Shown here piece by piece: positions 15,822 to 23,516 of a stretch of 64,000 nucleotides of DNA; within the stretch, counting starts at the first letter, position 1, and every line of letters begins with the position of its first letter. The notes beneath the pieces are model-generated. The model saw only the letters and a program-made list of their open reading frames with translations, was not told the origin of the DNA and did no database searches. This DNA comes from an uncultured Pseudomonas sp. (GTDB lineage Bacteria > Pseudomonadota > Gammaproteobacteria > Pseudomonadales > Pseudomonadaceae): positions 1-64,000 of the forward strand of contig CALTWF010000019.1 of the NCBI GenBank assembly GCA_943912755.1, read 5' to 3'. The translations under genes and the position numbers were made by a program.

Positions 15822-16463
15822 TTATTTCTGCGGCGGATTGATCTTCTCGACCAGGGCGTAGGCGCGCTGGGTTGCCGGACGTGCCTGAATCCGCTCGAAC
15901 CAGGCCTTCAGGTGGGGGAAATCGTCAAGATTCTGCTCCTGCCACTTGTGCGAAACGATCCACGGGTAGATCGCCATATCGGCAATGCTGTAGGCCTCGC
16001 CGGCGACGAACGGTCGGTCGCCCAGGCGCTTGTTGAGCACGCCGTACAGGCGCGCGGTCTCGTCGACATAGCGCTTGATCGCGTAGGGGATCTTTTCCGG
16101 GGCGAAGCGGTTGAAGTGGTGGTTCTGCCCGGCCATCGGGCCAAGGCCGCCCATCTGCCAGAACAGCCATTGCAGGACTTCCTGGCGGCCGCGCAGGTCC
16201 TGGGGGATGAACTTGCCGGTTTTCTCGGCGAGGTACAGCAGGATGGCCCCGGATTCGAACAGCGACAGCGGCTGGCCGTCCGCCGTGTCGTTGTCGACGA
16301 TGGCCGGGATGCGGTTGTTGGGGGCGATCTTCAGGAAGTCGGCGGCGAATTGTTCGCCCTTGCCGATATTGATCGGGTGGATCCGGTACGGAAGGCCGGT
16401 CTCCTCAAGGAACAGGCTGATCTTGTGGCCGTTGGGGGTGGTCCAGTAGTACAGATCGATCAT
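15822..16463 (-). CDS. yfcG: Nu-class glutathione S-transferase, YfcG-like
   Basis: Predicted 213-residue cytosolic GST. The thioredoxin-like N-terminal domain begins MIDLYYWTTPNGHK, and TPNGHK is the active-site segment of E. coli YfcG, a GSSG-binding disulfide reductase. ESGAILLYLAEKTG is the glutathione-binding SNAIL-type region. A helical C-terminal domain completes the family's usual length. Likely role: disulfide reduction or detoxification in the cytoplasm. Confidence 0.87.
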   Translation of the reverse strand: MIDLYYWTTPNGHKISLFLEETGLPYRIHPINIGKGEQFAADFLKIAPNNRIPAIVDNDTADGQPLSLFESGAILLYLAEKTGKFIPQDLRGRQEVLQWLFWQMGGLGPMAGQNHHFNRFAPEKIPYAIKRYVDETARLYGVLNKRLGDRPFVAGEAYSIADMAIYPWIVSHKWQEQNLDDFPHLKAWFERIQARPATQRAYALVEKINPPQK

Positions 16464-16582
16464 GAGGCGCTCCGTCAGGAGACGGCAGCAGCGAAGGTGC
16501 TGCCGTCGGTCTGCCGCGCTCTAGCGCAGCGGTCGGCGTCATGGATACCACAAAGACCGACCGCTGTTACAGGCTGACACAC

Positions 16583-16783
16583 TCAGGCGCCGTGGCACTT
16601 CTTGAATTTTTTCTCGCTGCCGCACGGGCAAGGGTCGTTGCGGCCGACGTCCTTCAGGGCGTTGCGCACCGGCTCCTGGTGGCCGTGGTTGCAGTGCGGG
16701 CCATGCACATGGCCGTGATCGTGGTGGTGATGGTCGTGGTCGTGGTTGCAGTCGGGACCGTGGACGTGGGGTTGCTGGCTCAT
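16583..16783 (-). CDS. Small His-rich SEC-C motif protein
   Basis: Predicted 66-residue protein. The first ~35 residues are an extreme histidine/aspartate-rich stretch with two HxHGPxCNH repeats. The C-terminus is a SEC-C zinc-binding motif (CPCGSEKKFKKCH), the module found at the end of SecA. The layout suggests metal binding or delivery (Zn, Ni, Cu), but no specific function is established. The 75-bp gap to the next upstream gene, also a SEC-C protein, suggests they could share a transcript. Confidence 0.75.
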   Translation of the reverse strand: MSQQPHVHGPDCNHDHDHHHHDHGHVHGPHCNHGHQEPVRNALKDVGRNDPCPCGSEKKFKKCHGA

Positions 16784-16860
16784 TGCGGGTTACTCCGGGA
16801 AAAAAACGCCGGGGATTATCTCACCCGGGCGCGACAAGTGCAGGGGGCAGCGAAGAATAA

Positions 16861-17334
16861 TCAGGCGACGTAGCTCGAACAGCACTTCTTGAACTTCTGC
16901 CCGCTGGCGCAGGGGCAGGCGTCATTGCGTCCGGCATCGAGCCCTACGGTCGGGTCGATGAAGTACCAGCGGCCCTGGTTCTGCACGAAGGCCGAGCGCT
17001 CGCGGTGGCTGTGTTCGCCGTCCAGGTCGTGCCAGCGCGCGGTGAAAGTGACGAAGGCGTGCTCGGGCTGGCCGCCGAAGACTTCCGCCGACTCCACCTC
17101 CAGGCCCAGCCAGGTGCTTTGCGCGCTCCACGCGGCGATGCCGGCGCGGTCGAGGCCGGCCTGCTGCACCGGCAGGGTGGTGGCCACCAGGTAGTCGACC
17201 AGGCCCAGCACATAGGCGCTGTAGCGCGAGCGCATCAGCGCCTGGGCGTCGGGGGCCGGATGGCCGACGTGATAATGCCCGCAGCAGGCGTCCAGCAGGT
17301 TGCCGCTGCCGCAGGGACAAACCGAAACGCTCAT
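16861..17334 (-). CDS. ychJ: YchJ-family (UPF0225) SEC-C protein
   Basis: Predicted 157-residue protein with SEC-C-type Cys motifs at both ends: CPCGSG...CC near residues 6-18 and CPCASGQKFKKCC near 140-152. The middle domain (MRSRYSAYVLGLVDYLVATT) is typical of YchJ. Function in the cell is unknown; zinc binding is expected from the cysteines. The start at 17334 places the first Cys motif at the N-terminus as in the family. It begins 4 bp after the stop of the DUF6231-like gene, so they are likely co-transcribed. Confidence 0.87.
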   Translation of the reverse strand: MSVSVCPCGSGNLLDACCGHYHVGHPAPDAQALMRSRYSAYVLGLVDYLVATTLPVQQAGLDRAGIAAWSAQSTWLGLEVESAEVFGGQPEHAFVTFTARWHDLDGEHSHRERSAFVQNQGRWYFIDPTVGLDAGRNDACPCASGQKFKKCCSSYVA

Positions 17335-17338
17335 GTGC

Positions 17339-17833
17339 TCACCACCAGTACTTGCCGAAGTTTTGCGGGTTGGCCCAGAACTTGGCGTTGAGCCAGTCCG
17401 GGACCTGCTTGTAGTCGCGCAGATCGTAGGTGAACAGGTCGAGCACCTGCTCATCGCGCTGGAAGCGCTCGCTGGCCTGCAGGGCCAGGGCGAAGAAGTC
17501 ACGGTCCTGCCAGCCGCTGGCGTGCTTGTCGGCGAGCACGGCGATGCGGCTGGCATTGAGGTTGCGAATGCCGCCCAGCAGTTCCAGGCCGTTGCGCTTG
17601 GGCAGGTGCTCCAGGCAGTCGACCAGCAGGGCCAGGTCGTAGCGCTTGCCGGCCAGCTCGGCCGGCAGCGGGCCGGGTTCGGCGACGTCGATGCGGGTGT
17701 CCGGGTGCGCGGCGGCGAAGGCGTCCAGCGCGGGGAAGCGCGCACCGACCAGCAGCAGGTGCTGCGGGGCGTGGTGTTCCAGCAGCGCCGCCAGGGCCTG
17801 TTGCGGCGTGCGCGAAGAAAAGCTCTCGGTCAT
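17339..17833 (-). CDS. Conserved Pseudomonas protein, DUF6231-like
   Basis: Predicted 164-residue protein with a methyltransferase-like alternation (LLLVGARFPALDAFAAAHP, then DLALLVDCLEHLPKRNG) but without a clear SAM-binding glycine motif, so it may be a degenerate Rossmann-like protein. I recall such proteins as DUF6231 in pseudomonads; the family name is from memory. It is the first gene of a minus-strand run with ychJ and the His-rich SEC-C gene. Confidence 0.7.
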   Translation of the reverse strand: MTESFSSRTPQQALAALLEHHAPQHLLLVGARFPALDAFAAAHPDTRIDVAEPGPLPAELAGKRYDLALLVDCLEHLPKRNGLELLGGIRNLNASRIAVLADKHASGWQDRDFFALALQASERFQRDEQVLDLFTYDLRDYKQVPDWLNAKFWANPQNFGKYWW

Positions 17834-17912
17834 TGAAGGTCCTCGTCCAATCCGCCAAGCCTAGCGGGCAAAGGCTTCCGCGTCATGGCTTATTGCTGGC
17901 GGAGATGGATTC

Positions 17913-17927
17913 GCCGGTCTTTACTCC
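17913..17927 (+). promoter_or_regulatory. 15-bp sequence shared upstream of two OmpA genes (copy 1)
   Basis: GCCGGTCTTTACTCC occurs here, 47 bp before the first OmpA-type start, and again at 18707-18721, 42 bp before the second. The identity and similar distance to the start suggest a shared control site or a relic of gene duplication. No regulator is assigned. Confidence 0.4.
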
Positions 17928-17973
17928 CAGAGCAGCGGTACCGCAATGCACATTTCCCTTGGAGAAGCAACAG

Positions 17974-18672
17974 ATGAGCATAGTTCGCACAGCTTTACCT
18001 CTGGTTCTGCTAACCAGCGTATTGACTGGTTGTGCAGGTCTGCAAAAAACCGACTGGCCGACATGCGCGGCCGTCGGCGGCGTTGGCGGTGCCGCATTGG
18101 GCGCTATCGAGAGCAGCAGCTGGGCCGGTTGGGGCGCATTGCTCGGTGGCGGCCTGGCCGCGGGTTACTGCTGGGCCCACGGTGATGGCGACGACGATGG
18201 CGACGGTGTACCGAACAGCCGTGACAAGTGCCCGGACACTCCGCGCGGCACGCCGGTGGATGCCACCGGTTGCCCGCTGCCAGCGCCTGCGCCGCCTGTG
18301 GTCGAGGAAGTGGTGGTGGTCAAGGAAGAAACCATCGTGATCCGCGATGTGCACTTCGCCTTCGACTCCGACAAGCTCACCGCCAACGATAAATCCCGCC
18401 TGAATACCATCGCCGAGCGCCTCCGGGCCGAGAAGGAAGGTGTGCGCCTGGATGTCACCGGGCATACCGACAGCGTCGGTTCCGATGCCTACAACCAGCG
18501 TCTCTCGGACAAGCGCGCCCATTCGGTAGTGAGGTACCTGGTGGAAAGCGGCGTGCCGCAGGGCTACTTCACCTCGGTCAGTGGCGCCGGCGAGAGCCAG
18601 CCGGTGGCCGATAACAAGACGGCGGAAGGCCGTGCACAGAACCGTCGGACCGAGATCCGCATCCAGCGTTGA
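17974..18672 (+). CDS. OmpA-family lipoprotein with glycine-zipper and TSP3-type Ca-binding segment
   Basis: Predicted 232-residue outer-membrane lipoprotein. The signal peptide ends LTGC (Cys20), then comes a glycine-rich helix region (GGVGGAALGAIESSSWAG), an acidic calcium-type stretch (DGDDDGDGVPNSRDKCPDTP) and a C-terminal OmpA peptidoglycan-binding domain (FAFDSDKLT, GHTDSVGSDAYN, NRRTEI). The ATG at 17974 is preceded by GGAGAAG. It is the paralogue of the next gene. Likely role: anchoring the outer membrane to peptidoglycan. Confidence 0.9.
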   Translation: MSIVRTALPLVLLTSVLTGCAGLQKTDWPTCAAVGGVGGAALGAIESSSWAGWGALLGGGLAAGYCWAHGDGDDDGDGVPNSRDKCPDTPRGTPVDATGCPLPAPAPPVVEEVVVVKEETIVIRDVHFAFDSDKLTANDKSRLNTIAERLRAEKEGVRLDVTGHTDSVGSDAYNQRLSDKRAHSVVRYLVESGVPQGYFTSVSGAGESQPVADNKTAEGRAQNRRTEIRIQR

Positions 18673-18680
18673 CGCCTCGT

Positions 18681-18709
18681 GGCCCGTGGCTTGAGAAGTG
18701 CCACGGGCC
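18681..18709 (+). terminator. Hairpin after the first OmpA gene
   Basis: GGCCCGTGGC (18681-18690) pairs perfectly with GCCACGGGCC (18700-18709) around a 9-nt loop, 9 bp after the stop codon. Only a short T stretch follows, so it may attenuate rather than fully terminate transcription into the second OmpA gene. It overlaps the second copy of the 15-bp repeat at 18707-18721. Confidence 0.5.
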
Positions 18710-18762
18710 GGTCTTTACTCCTGTGTGCTGGTAATAGCCGGTAACACAGGAGGCATTTCCCC

Positions 18763-19482
18763 ATGACCGCACTTACCAAGGCCGCTTTTCCCGTGTTGTT
18801 GGCGGCCAGTCTTCTTTCAGGATGTGCAACCCACAGCGACGGCAGTGCGCCGCTCAACCAACGTACCTGGCCGATCTGCAGCCTGCTTGGTGGACTGGTC
18901 GGTGGCGGCCTTGGCGCCATCGAAAGCTCGGCCTGGGCCGGCGGTGGCGGGCTGGCCGGAGCGATCGCCGGTGGATTGATCTGTTTTGCCCAGGATGGCG
19001 ACGAGGACGGTGATGGGGTCTTCGACCGTCGCGACCGCTGCCCGGATACGCCGGCCAATACGCCAGTGGGGCATAACGGCTGCCCGCTGCCGCAATATCC
19101 GCCATCGCAGAAGGTCGCCGAGCCTGAACCGGTGCAGGAGGTGATTACCCTCAGCGACCAGGGCAACGTGCTGTTCGCCTTCGACTCCGCCGAACTGACC
19201 GCGGCGGCCCAGCAACAATTGCAAGGGCTGCTGGACAAGCTGGGCAGCCCGCAGGTGCACAGTATCCGCGTGGTCGGGCACACCGACAGCAAGGGCACCG
19301 ACGCCTATAACCAGGCGCTTTCCGAGCGTCGCGCCGGCAGCGTGGCCACTTACCTGATCAACAGCGGCATTTCCCCGCAGAAGCTCAGCAGCATGGGGCG
19401 CGGTGAAAGCGAACCGGTAGCCGACAACGAAAGCGACGAAGGGCGCGCGCAGAACCGTCGGGTCGAACTGCACCTGAACTGA
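18763..19482 (+). CDS. OmpA-family lipoprotein, paralogue of the preceding gene
   Basis: Predicted 239-residue lipoprotein with lipobox LSGC (Cys21), a glycine-zipper segment (GGLVGGGLGAIESSAWAGG), an acidic TSP3-like stretch (DGDEDGDGVFDRRDRCPDTP) and a C-terminal OmpA domain (FAFDSAELT, GHTDSKGTDAYN, NRRVEL). Domain order matches the gene at 17974, pointing to a tandem duplication. AGGAGG lies 9 nt before the ATG. Confidence 0.9.
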   Translation: MTALTKAAFPVLLAASLLSGCATHSDGSAPLNQRTWPICSLLGGLVGGGLGAIESSAWAGGGGLAGAIAGGLICFAQDGDEDGDGVFDRRDRCPDTPANTPVGHNGCPLPQYPPSQKVAEPEPVQEVITLSDQGNVLFAFDSAELTAAAQQQLQGLLDKLGSPQVHSIRVVGHTDSKGTDAYNQALSERRAGSVATYLINSGISPQKLSSMGRGESEPVADNESDEGRAQNRRVELHLN

Positions 19483-19548
19483 GCCGGCAGGGCGGTCCGC
19501 AGCAGTGGCGGATCGCCCGGGCTGGCACGAGGCAAGGAGGGACATCCG

Positions 19549-19824
19549 ATGAACAAGTTGCTGGGCCTGTTCAAGGCGCTGACCGTGGTGTTCTGGTGGG
19601 TGGTGCTGATGAACCTGTCGATGCCGGCGGAGCAGCCCTTCCACCAGCTGATCAACCTGGCGGGCGCGGCCTTGCTGGGCTTGCACCTGCTGGAAGTGCT
19701 GTTCTATAACGGTCGCCTGCGTGAACGCAGCCACCGTTGGTTCGACCGCTTGCAGATCCTTCTGGTGGGCATTTTCCATATCCTTTCCATCCCCGCACCG
19801 CGCAAGGAAGTACCGCATGCGTAA
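19549..19824 (+). CDS. DUF1145 family small membrane protein
   Basis: Predicted 91-residue inner-membrane protein with about three hydrophobic segments (KALTVVFWWVVLMNLSMP; LINLAGAALLGLHLLEVLFY; ILLVGIFHILSIP). The pattern matches the DUF1145 (YhhL-like) family of unknown function. A strong AAGGAGG precedes the ATG. Its last 8 bp overlap the next gene, implying translational coupling. Confidence 0.85.
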   Translation: MNKLLGLFKALTVVFWWVVLMNLSMPAEQPFHQLINLAGAALLGLHLLEVLFYNGRLRERSHRWFDRLQILLVGIFHILSIPAPRKEVPHA

Positions 19825-20575
19825 GCTGTTGCTGTTGACCATGATGTTCAGCCCGCTGGCCCTGGCCGATTCCCTGAGCGTGGAGCCGCATTCGCTGCTG
19901 CGCCTGGCGAGCAAGGCCAGTGCCGTCCATCTGCAGCGCCTCGACGTGGCCGATTCCGCCACCCTGGTGCTGCCGGCCAGCCTGCTGGAACTGAAGGTCG
20001 ATCAACTGCAACTGGGGCGCGATGCGCGGATTTCCGTGGTGCCGGCGCAGGATGGCCTGCGTATCGAGGTGGGCCGGGCGCAGTTGGCCGAAGGCAGCCT
20101 GATCACTGCCACCGGCATGGCCGGCACCTATGAACGGGCCGCCAGGCCAGGGCGCGACCTGGACCTGCGCCTGCAGCAGTTGCAGGCGCCGTTGCTGTCC
20201 ATCGATGCCCGCGGAGGCAAGGGCGCACCGGGGTATGCCGGGCTCGACGGCGGCAACGGTCAGGCCGGGGGCTGCACCTGGGGTTCGGCCAGCCGTGGCG
20301 CCAATGGCGACAACGGTGGCGACGGCCACGATGGTTCCGCAGGCGGGCGGGTGCGCCTGGCGCTGCCGGCGGATTATCCGGCGGAGCAGATCAAGGTTCG
20401 TCTCGAAGGTGGCGCCCCGGGTGCTCCGGGTGCGGCAGGCAAGGCCGGGCAGGGTGGGGCGAGCAAGGGCTGCCTGGTGTATCGCACCGAGGCCGGGGCC
20501 AATGGCAAGCCTGGCGTGGTCGGGCAACCGGGCATGGCCGGCGCTGAAGGGCAGTTGAGCGTTCAGCGGCTCTGA
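19817..20575 (+). CDS. Secreted collagen-like (Gly-X-Y) repeat protein
   Basis: Predicted 252-residue protein with a signal peptide (MRKLLLLTMMFSPLALA), a ~120-residue N-terminal domain of unknown fold, and a glycine-rich C-terminal half. That half has collagen-type triplets (GGKGAPGYAGLDGGNGQAGG, GAPGAPGAAGKAGQGG, GANGKPGVVGQPGMAG) interrupted by a Cys-containing non-collagen segment. Two cysteines (GGCTWG, SKGCLVY) sit at matching places in the two glycine blocks and may form a disulfide. Function is unknown; an envelope or surface role is plausible. Confidence 0.75.
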   Translation: MRKLLLLTMMFSPLALADSLSVEPHSLLRLASKASAVHLQRLDVADSATLVLPASLLELKVDQLQLGRDARISVVPAQDGLRIEVGRAQLAEGSLITATGMAGTYERAARPGRDLDLRLQQLQAPLLSIDARGGKGAPGYAGLDGGNGQAGGCTWGSASRGANGDNGGDGHDGSAGGRVRLALPADYPAEQIKVRLEGGAPGAPGAAGKAGQGGASKGCLVYRTEAGANGKPGVVGQPGMAGAEGQLSVQRL

Positions 20576-20594
20576 AGCTTCTTTGTTCTTTTAG

Positions 20595-20618
20595 GGCCTC
20601 ATCGCCGGCGATGAGGCC
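20595..20618. repeat. REP-type 24-bp perfect palindrome
   Basis: GGCCTCATCGCCGGCGATGA continues into GGCC as a perfect 24-bp palindrome between two convergent genes. It matches the CATCGCCGGCGATG repeats at 32164 and 34710. It probably acts as a shared transcription end. Confidence 0.75.
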
Positions 20619-20625
20619 GTCACGG

Positions 20626-21090
20626 TCAAAATGAAAGGCGGGTGGCAGCCACCAATACCACGGCAATCCCCAGCAGCAGATTGATCCCCACCATCTTCCT
20701 GATCCGCCCCAGTACCGCGGCCCCGGCGGCCCAGTCGCCAACCTCCACCGCCTTGCGCATTTCCGGTAGCAGCAGGCTCTGGATGCGCATGAACAGGGCG
20801 AACATGGCGATCCCGCCACCGATCATCACCTGCACATGTCGCGGCGCGGTGTCGAGGGTGCCGAAGTGCATGTGCAACATGCCGACACCACTGATCACCA
20901 GCACCAGGATCGCGATCCATACCCAGCTGAAGAACCGCGAAAACACTTCCAGCCACAATTGCAGGCGGGCCGGCCCTTCCAGCACCGTCGCGGCCGCCGG
21001 GCGCAGGACCATCCAGGCGAAGAACATGCCGCCGACCCAGACCAGGGCGGCCAGGACATGCAGGCTATAGGGCAGGGCAAAGGCGGTCAT
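20626..21090 (-). CDS. CopD-like integral membrane protein
   Basis: Predicted 154-residue protein with four hydrophobic helices, beginning LPYSLHVLAALVWVGGMFFAW, the histidine-bearing first helix typical of the CopD / copper resistance D-like family. The start at 21090 is preferred because GGAG lies just upstream; an in-frame ATG exists at 21102. The substrate is unknown and the copper link rests on family resemblance. It is divergent from dinG, with about 100 bp between starts. Confidence 0.75.
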   Translation of the reverse strand: MTAFALPYSLHVLAALVWVGGMFFAWMVLRPAAATVLEGPARLQLWLEVFSRFFSWVWIAILVLVISGVGMLHMHFGTLDTAPRHVQVMIGGGIAMFALFMRIQSLLLPEMRKAVEVGDWAAGAAVLGRIRKMVGINLLLGIAVVLVAATRLSF

Positions 21091-21189
21091 CGGGCACTCC
21101 ATTCAGCGCAAAGGGCAATTGGCGGGTATGATAGCCGGCCCACTCGAAACACTGAAAATATATCCAGCCCTTCGCTGGCGCCCGAGACC

Positions 21190-23334
21190 ATGATCAGCAA
21201 CGAACTCAAGTCCCAGATTCAGGGCGCCTATTCGCGTTTCCTCGAAGCCAAGAGCCTCAAGCCACGCTATGGCCAGCGCCTGATGATCGCCGAGGTGGCC
21301 AAGGTCCTCGGCGACATCGACTGCGATGACGAAGGCCGGCGCAGCGGCGATCCGGCGGTGGTGGCGGTGGAAGCCGGCACCGGTACCGGCAAGACCGTGG
21401 CCTACAGCCTGGCCTCGATCCCGGCGGCCAAGGCCGCCGGCAAGCGCTTGGTGATCGCCACCGCCACCGTCGCCCTGCAGGAACAGATCGTGTTCAAGGA
21501 CCTGCCGGACCTGATGCGCAACAGCGGCCTGAACTTCAGCTTCGCCCTGGCCAAGGGCCGCGGCCGCTACCTGTGCCTGTCCAAGCTCGACCTGCTGCTG
21601 CAGGAAGGCCACGCGCAGAGCGCCACGGCCCAGTTGTTCGAGGAAGAAGGTTTCAGGATCGAAGTGGACGAGGCCAGCCAGAAGCTGTTCAACAGCATGA
21701 TCGAGAAGCTCGCCGGCAACCGCTGGGACGGCGACCGCGACAGCTGGCCCACCGCCCTGGAAGACCAGGACTGGGCGCGGGTGACCACCGACCACAGCCA
21801 GTGCACCGGCCGCCACTGCCCGAACTTCGGCCAGTGCACCTTCTACAAGGCCCGCGAAGGCATGGGCAAGGTCGATGTGATCGTCACCAACCACGACATG
21901 GTTCTGGCCGACCTGGCCCTGGGCGGCGGCGCGGTGCTGCCGGACCCGCGCGACACCATCTATGTGTTCGACGAAGGCCATCACCTGCCGGACAAGGCCA
22001 TCGGCCATTTCGCCCACTACAGCCGCCTGCGCTCCACCGCCGACTGGCTGGAGCAGACCGCCAGGAACCTGACCAAGCTGCTGGCCCAGCACCCGCTGCC
22101 GGGAGACCTGGGCAAGTACATCGAGCAGGTCCCGGAACTGGCCCGGGAGATCAAGGAACACCAGCAATTCATGTTCGCCGCCTGTGAGCAGGTCGCCGAC
22201 TTCCGTCCCGGCGAGGACGCCGAAGGCCGTGATCGCCCGCGTTACCGCTTCGTCGGCGGAGTGGTCCCGGAGCACATTCGCGAGATCGGCATCGAGCTGA
22301 AGAAAGGCTTCGCCCGCCTCAACGACCTCTTCACCCGCCTGGCCGACCTGCTCAAGGAAGGCATGGACGGCGAGGTCAACATCGGCATCGCCAGCCACCA
22401 GGCCGAGGAGTGGTACCCGCTGTTCGGCACCCTGCTGACCCGCGCCACAAGCAACTGGGAGCTGTGGACCGCGTTCACCGCCGAAGACCCGGAAGACAGC
22501 CCGCCCATGGCGCGCTGGCTGACCCTGGCCGAAAGCGGGGCGCTGTTCGATATCGAGGTCAATGCCAGCCCGATCCTCGCCGCCGAGATGCTCCGGCGCA
22601 ATCTGTGGAATGTCGCCCACGGCGCCCTGGTGACCTCGGCAACCCTCACCGCACTGGGCACCTTCGACCGTTTCCGCATGCGCTCCGGCCTGCCCAAGGC
22701 CGCGGTCACCGCCGTGGTCCCGAGCCCCTTCCACCACACCGACGCCGGCGTGCTGCGGGTGCCCGACCTGCGCGCCGACCCGCGGGACGCCGCCGCCCAT
22801 ACCGCGGCGATCATCCGCGACCTGCCGGAACTGGTGGAAGGCTCGCGCGGCTCGCTGGTGCTGTTCTCGTCACGCAAGCAGATGCAGGACGTGTTCGACG
22901 GCCTTGACCGCGACTGGCGCCGCCAGGTGTTCATCCAGGGCAACCTGTCCAAGCAGGAAACCCTCAACAAGCACAAGGCGCGGGTCGATGACGGCGAGTC
23001 CAGCGTGCTGTTCGGCCTGGCCAGCTTCGCCGAGGGCGTTGACTTGCCGGGGGCCTATTGCGAGCACGTGGTGATCGCCAAGATCCCCTTCGCCGTGCCG
23101 GACGACCCGGTCGAGGCCGCGCTGGCCGAGTGGATCGAGGCGCGCGGCGGCAATCCGTTCATGGAGATCTCCGTGCCGGATGCCTCGCTAAAGCTGATCC
23201 AGGCTTGCGGGCGCCTGCTGCGTACCGAGGAGGATCGCGGCACCATCACCCTGCTCGATCGCCGGGTGGTCACCCAGCGCTATGGCAAGGCTATCCTCAA
23301 TGCGCTGCCGCCGTTCCGGCGGGAAATTTCCTAA
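21190..23334 (+). CDS. dinG: ATP-dependent DNA helicase DinG
   Basis: Predicted 714-residue XPD-like superfamily 2 helicase. Walker A GTGTGKT is at 63-69, four cysteines suitable for a 4Fe-4S cluster are at 129, 205, 210 and 216, a DEGH Walker B lies in VFDEGHHLPD, and the C-terminal motifs include QACGRLLRTEED. DinG unwinds 5'-3' and acts on R-loops and replication-transcription conflicts. Length and motif order match E. coli DinG. It is followed by a REP pair. Confidence 0.93.
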   Translation: MISNELKSQIQGAYSRFLEAKSLKPRYGQRLMIAEVAKVLGDIDCDDEGRRSGDPAVVAVEAGTGTGKTVAYSLASIPAAKAAGKRLVIATATVALQEQIVFKDLPDLMRNSGLNFSFALAKGRGRYLCLSKLDLLLQEGHAQSATAQLFEEEGFRIEVDEASQKLFNSMIEKLAGNRWDGDRDSWPTALEDQDWARVTTDHSQCTGRHCPNFGQCTFYKAREGMGKVDVIVTNHDMVLADLALGGGAVLPDPRDTIYVFDEGHHLPDKAIGHFAHYSRLRSTADWLEQTARNLTKLLAQHPLPGDLGKYIEQVPELAREIKEHQQFMFAACEQVADFRPGEDAEGRDRPRYRFVGGVVPEHIREIGIELKKGFARLNDLFTRLADLLKEGMDGEVNIGIASHQAEEWYPLFGTLLTRATSNWELWTAFTAEDPEDSPPMARWLTLAESGALFDIEVNASPILAAEMLRRNLWNVAHGALVTSATLTALGTFDRFRMRSGLPKAAVTAVVPSPFHHTDAGVLRVPDLRADPRDAAAHTAAIIRDLPELVEGSRGSLVLFSSRKQMQDVFDGLDRDWRRQVFIQGNLSKQETLNKHKARVDDGESSVLFGLASFAEGVDLPGAYCEHVVIAKIPFAVPDDPVEAALAEWIEARGGNPFMEISVPDASLKLIQACGRLLRTEEDRGTITLLDRRVVTQRYGKAILNALPPFRREIS

Positions 23335-23349
23335 GGCTTGCGCGGCCCC

Positions 23350-23421
23350 TGTGGGAGCGGGTTCACCCGCGATGGCGGTAGTGGACTCTCTGACGTCATC
23401 GCGGGTGAACCCGCTCCCACA
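23350..23421. repeat. Inverted REP pair, 25-bp arms
   Basis: 23350-23374 and 23397-23421 are perfect 25-bp reverse complements (core GTGGGAGCGGGTTCACCCGC) around a 22-nt spacer. It lies after dinG and before the agarase-like gene, belongs to the same family as 8503-8634, and likely ends dinG transcription. Confidence 0.8.
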
Positions 23422-23516
23422 AAGTCTGCGATCCGTCTGAAAATCTTTTGCTGAAACCGCTGTCTATTCACCGGAACCAAGGCCTGCAAAGGCCCCTCAA
23501 GGAGAACTCCAGCCCC

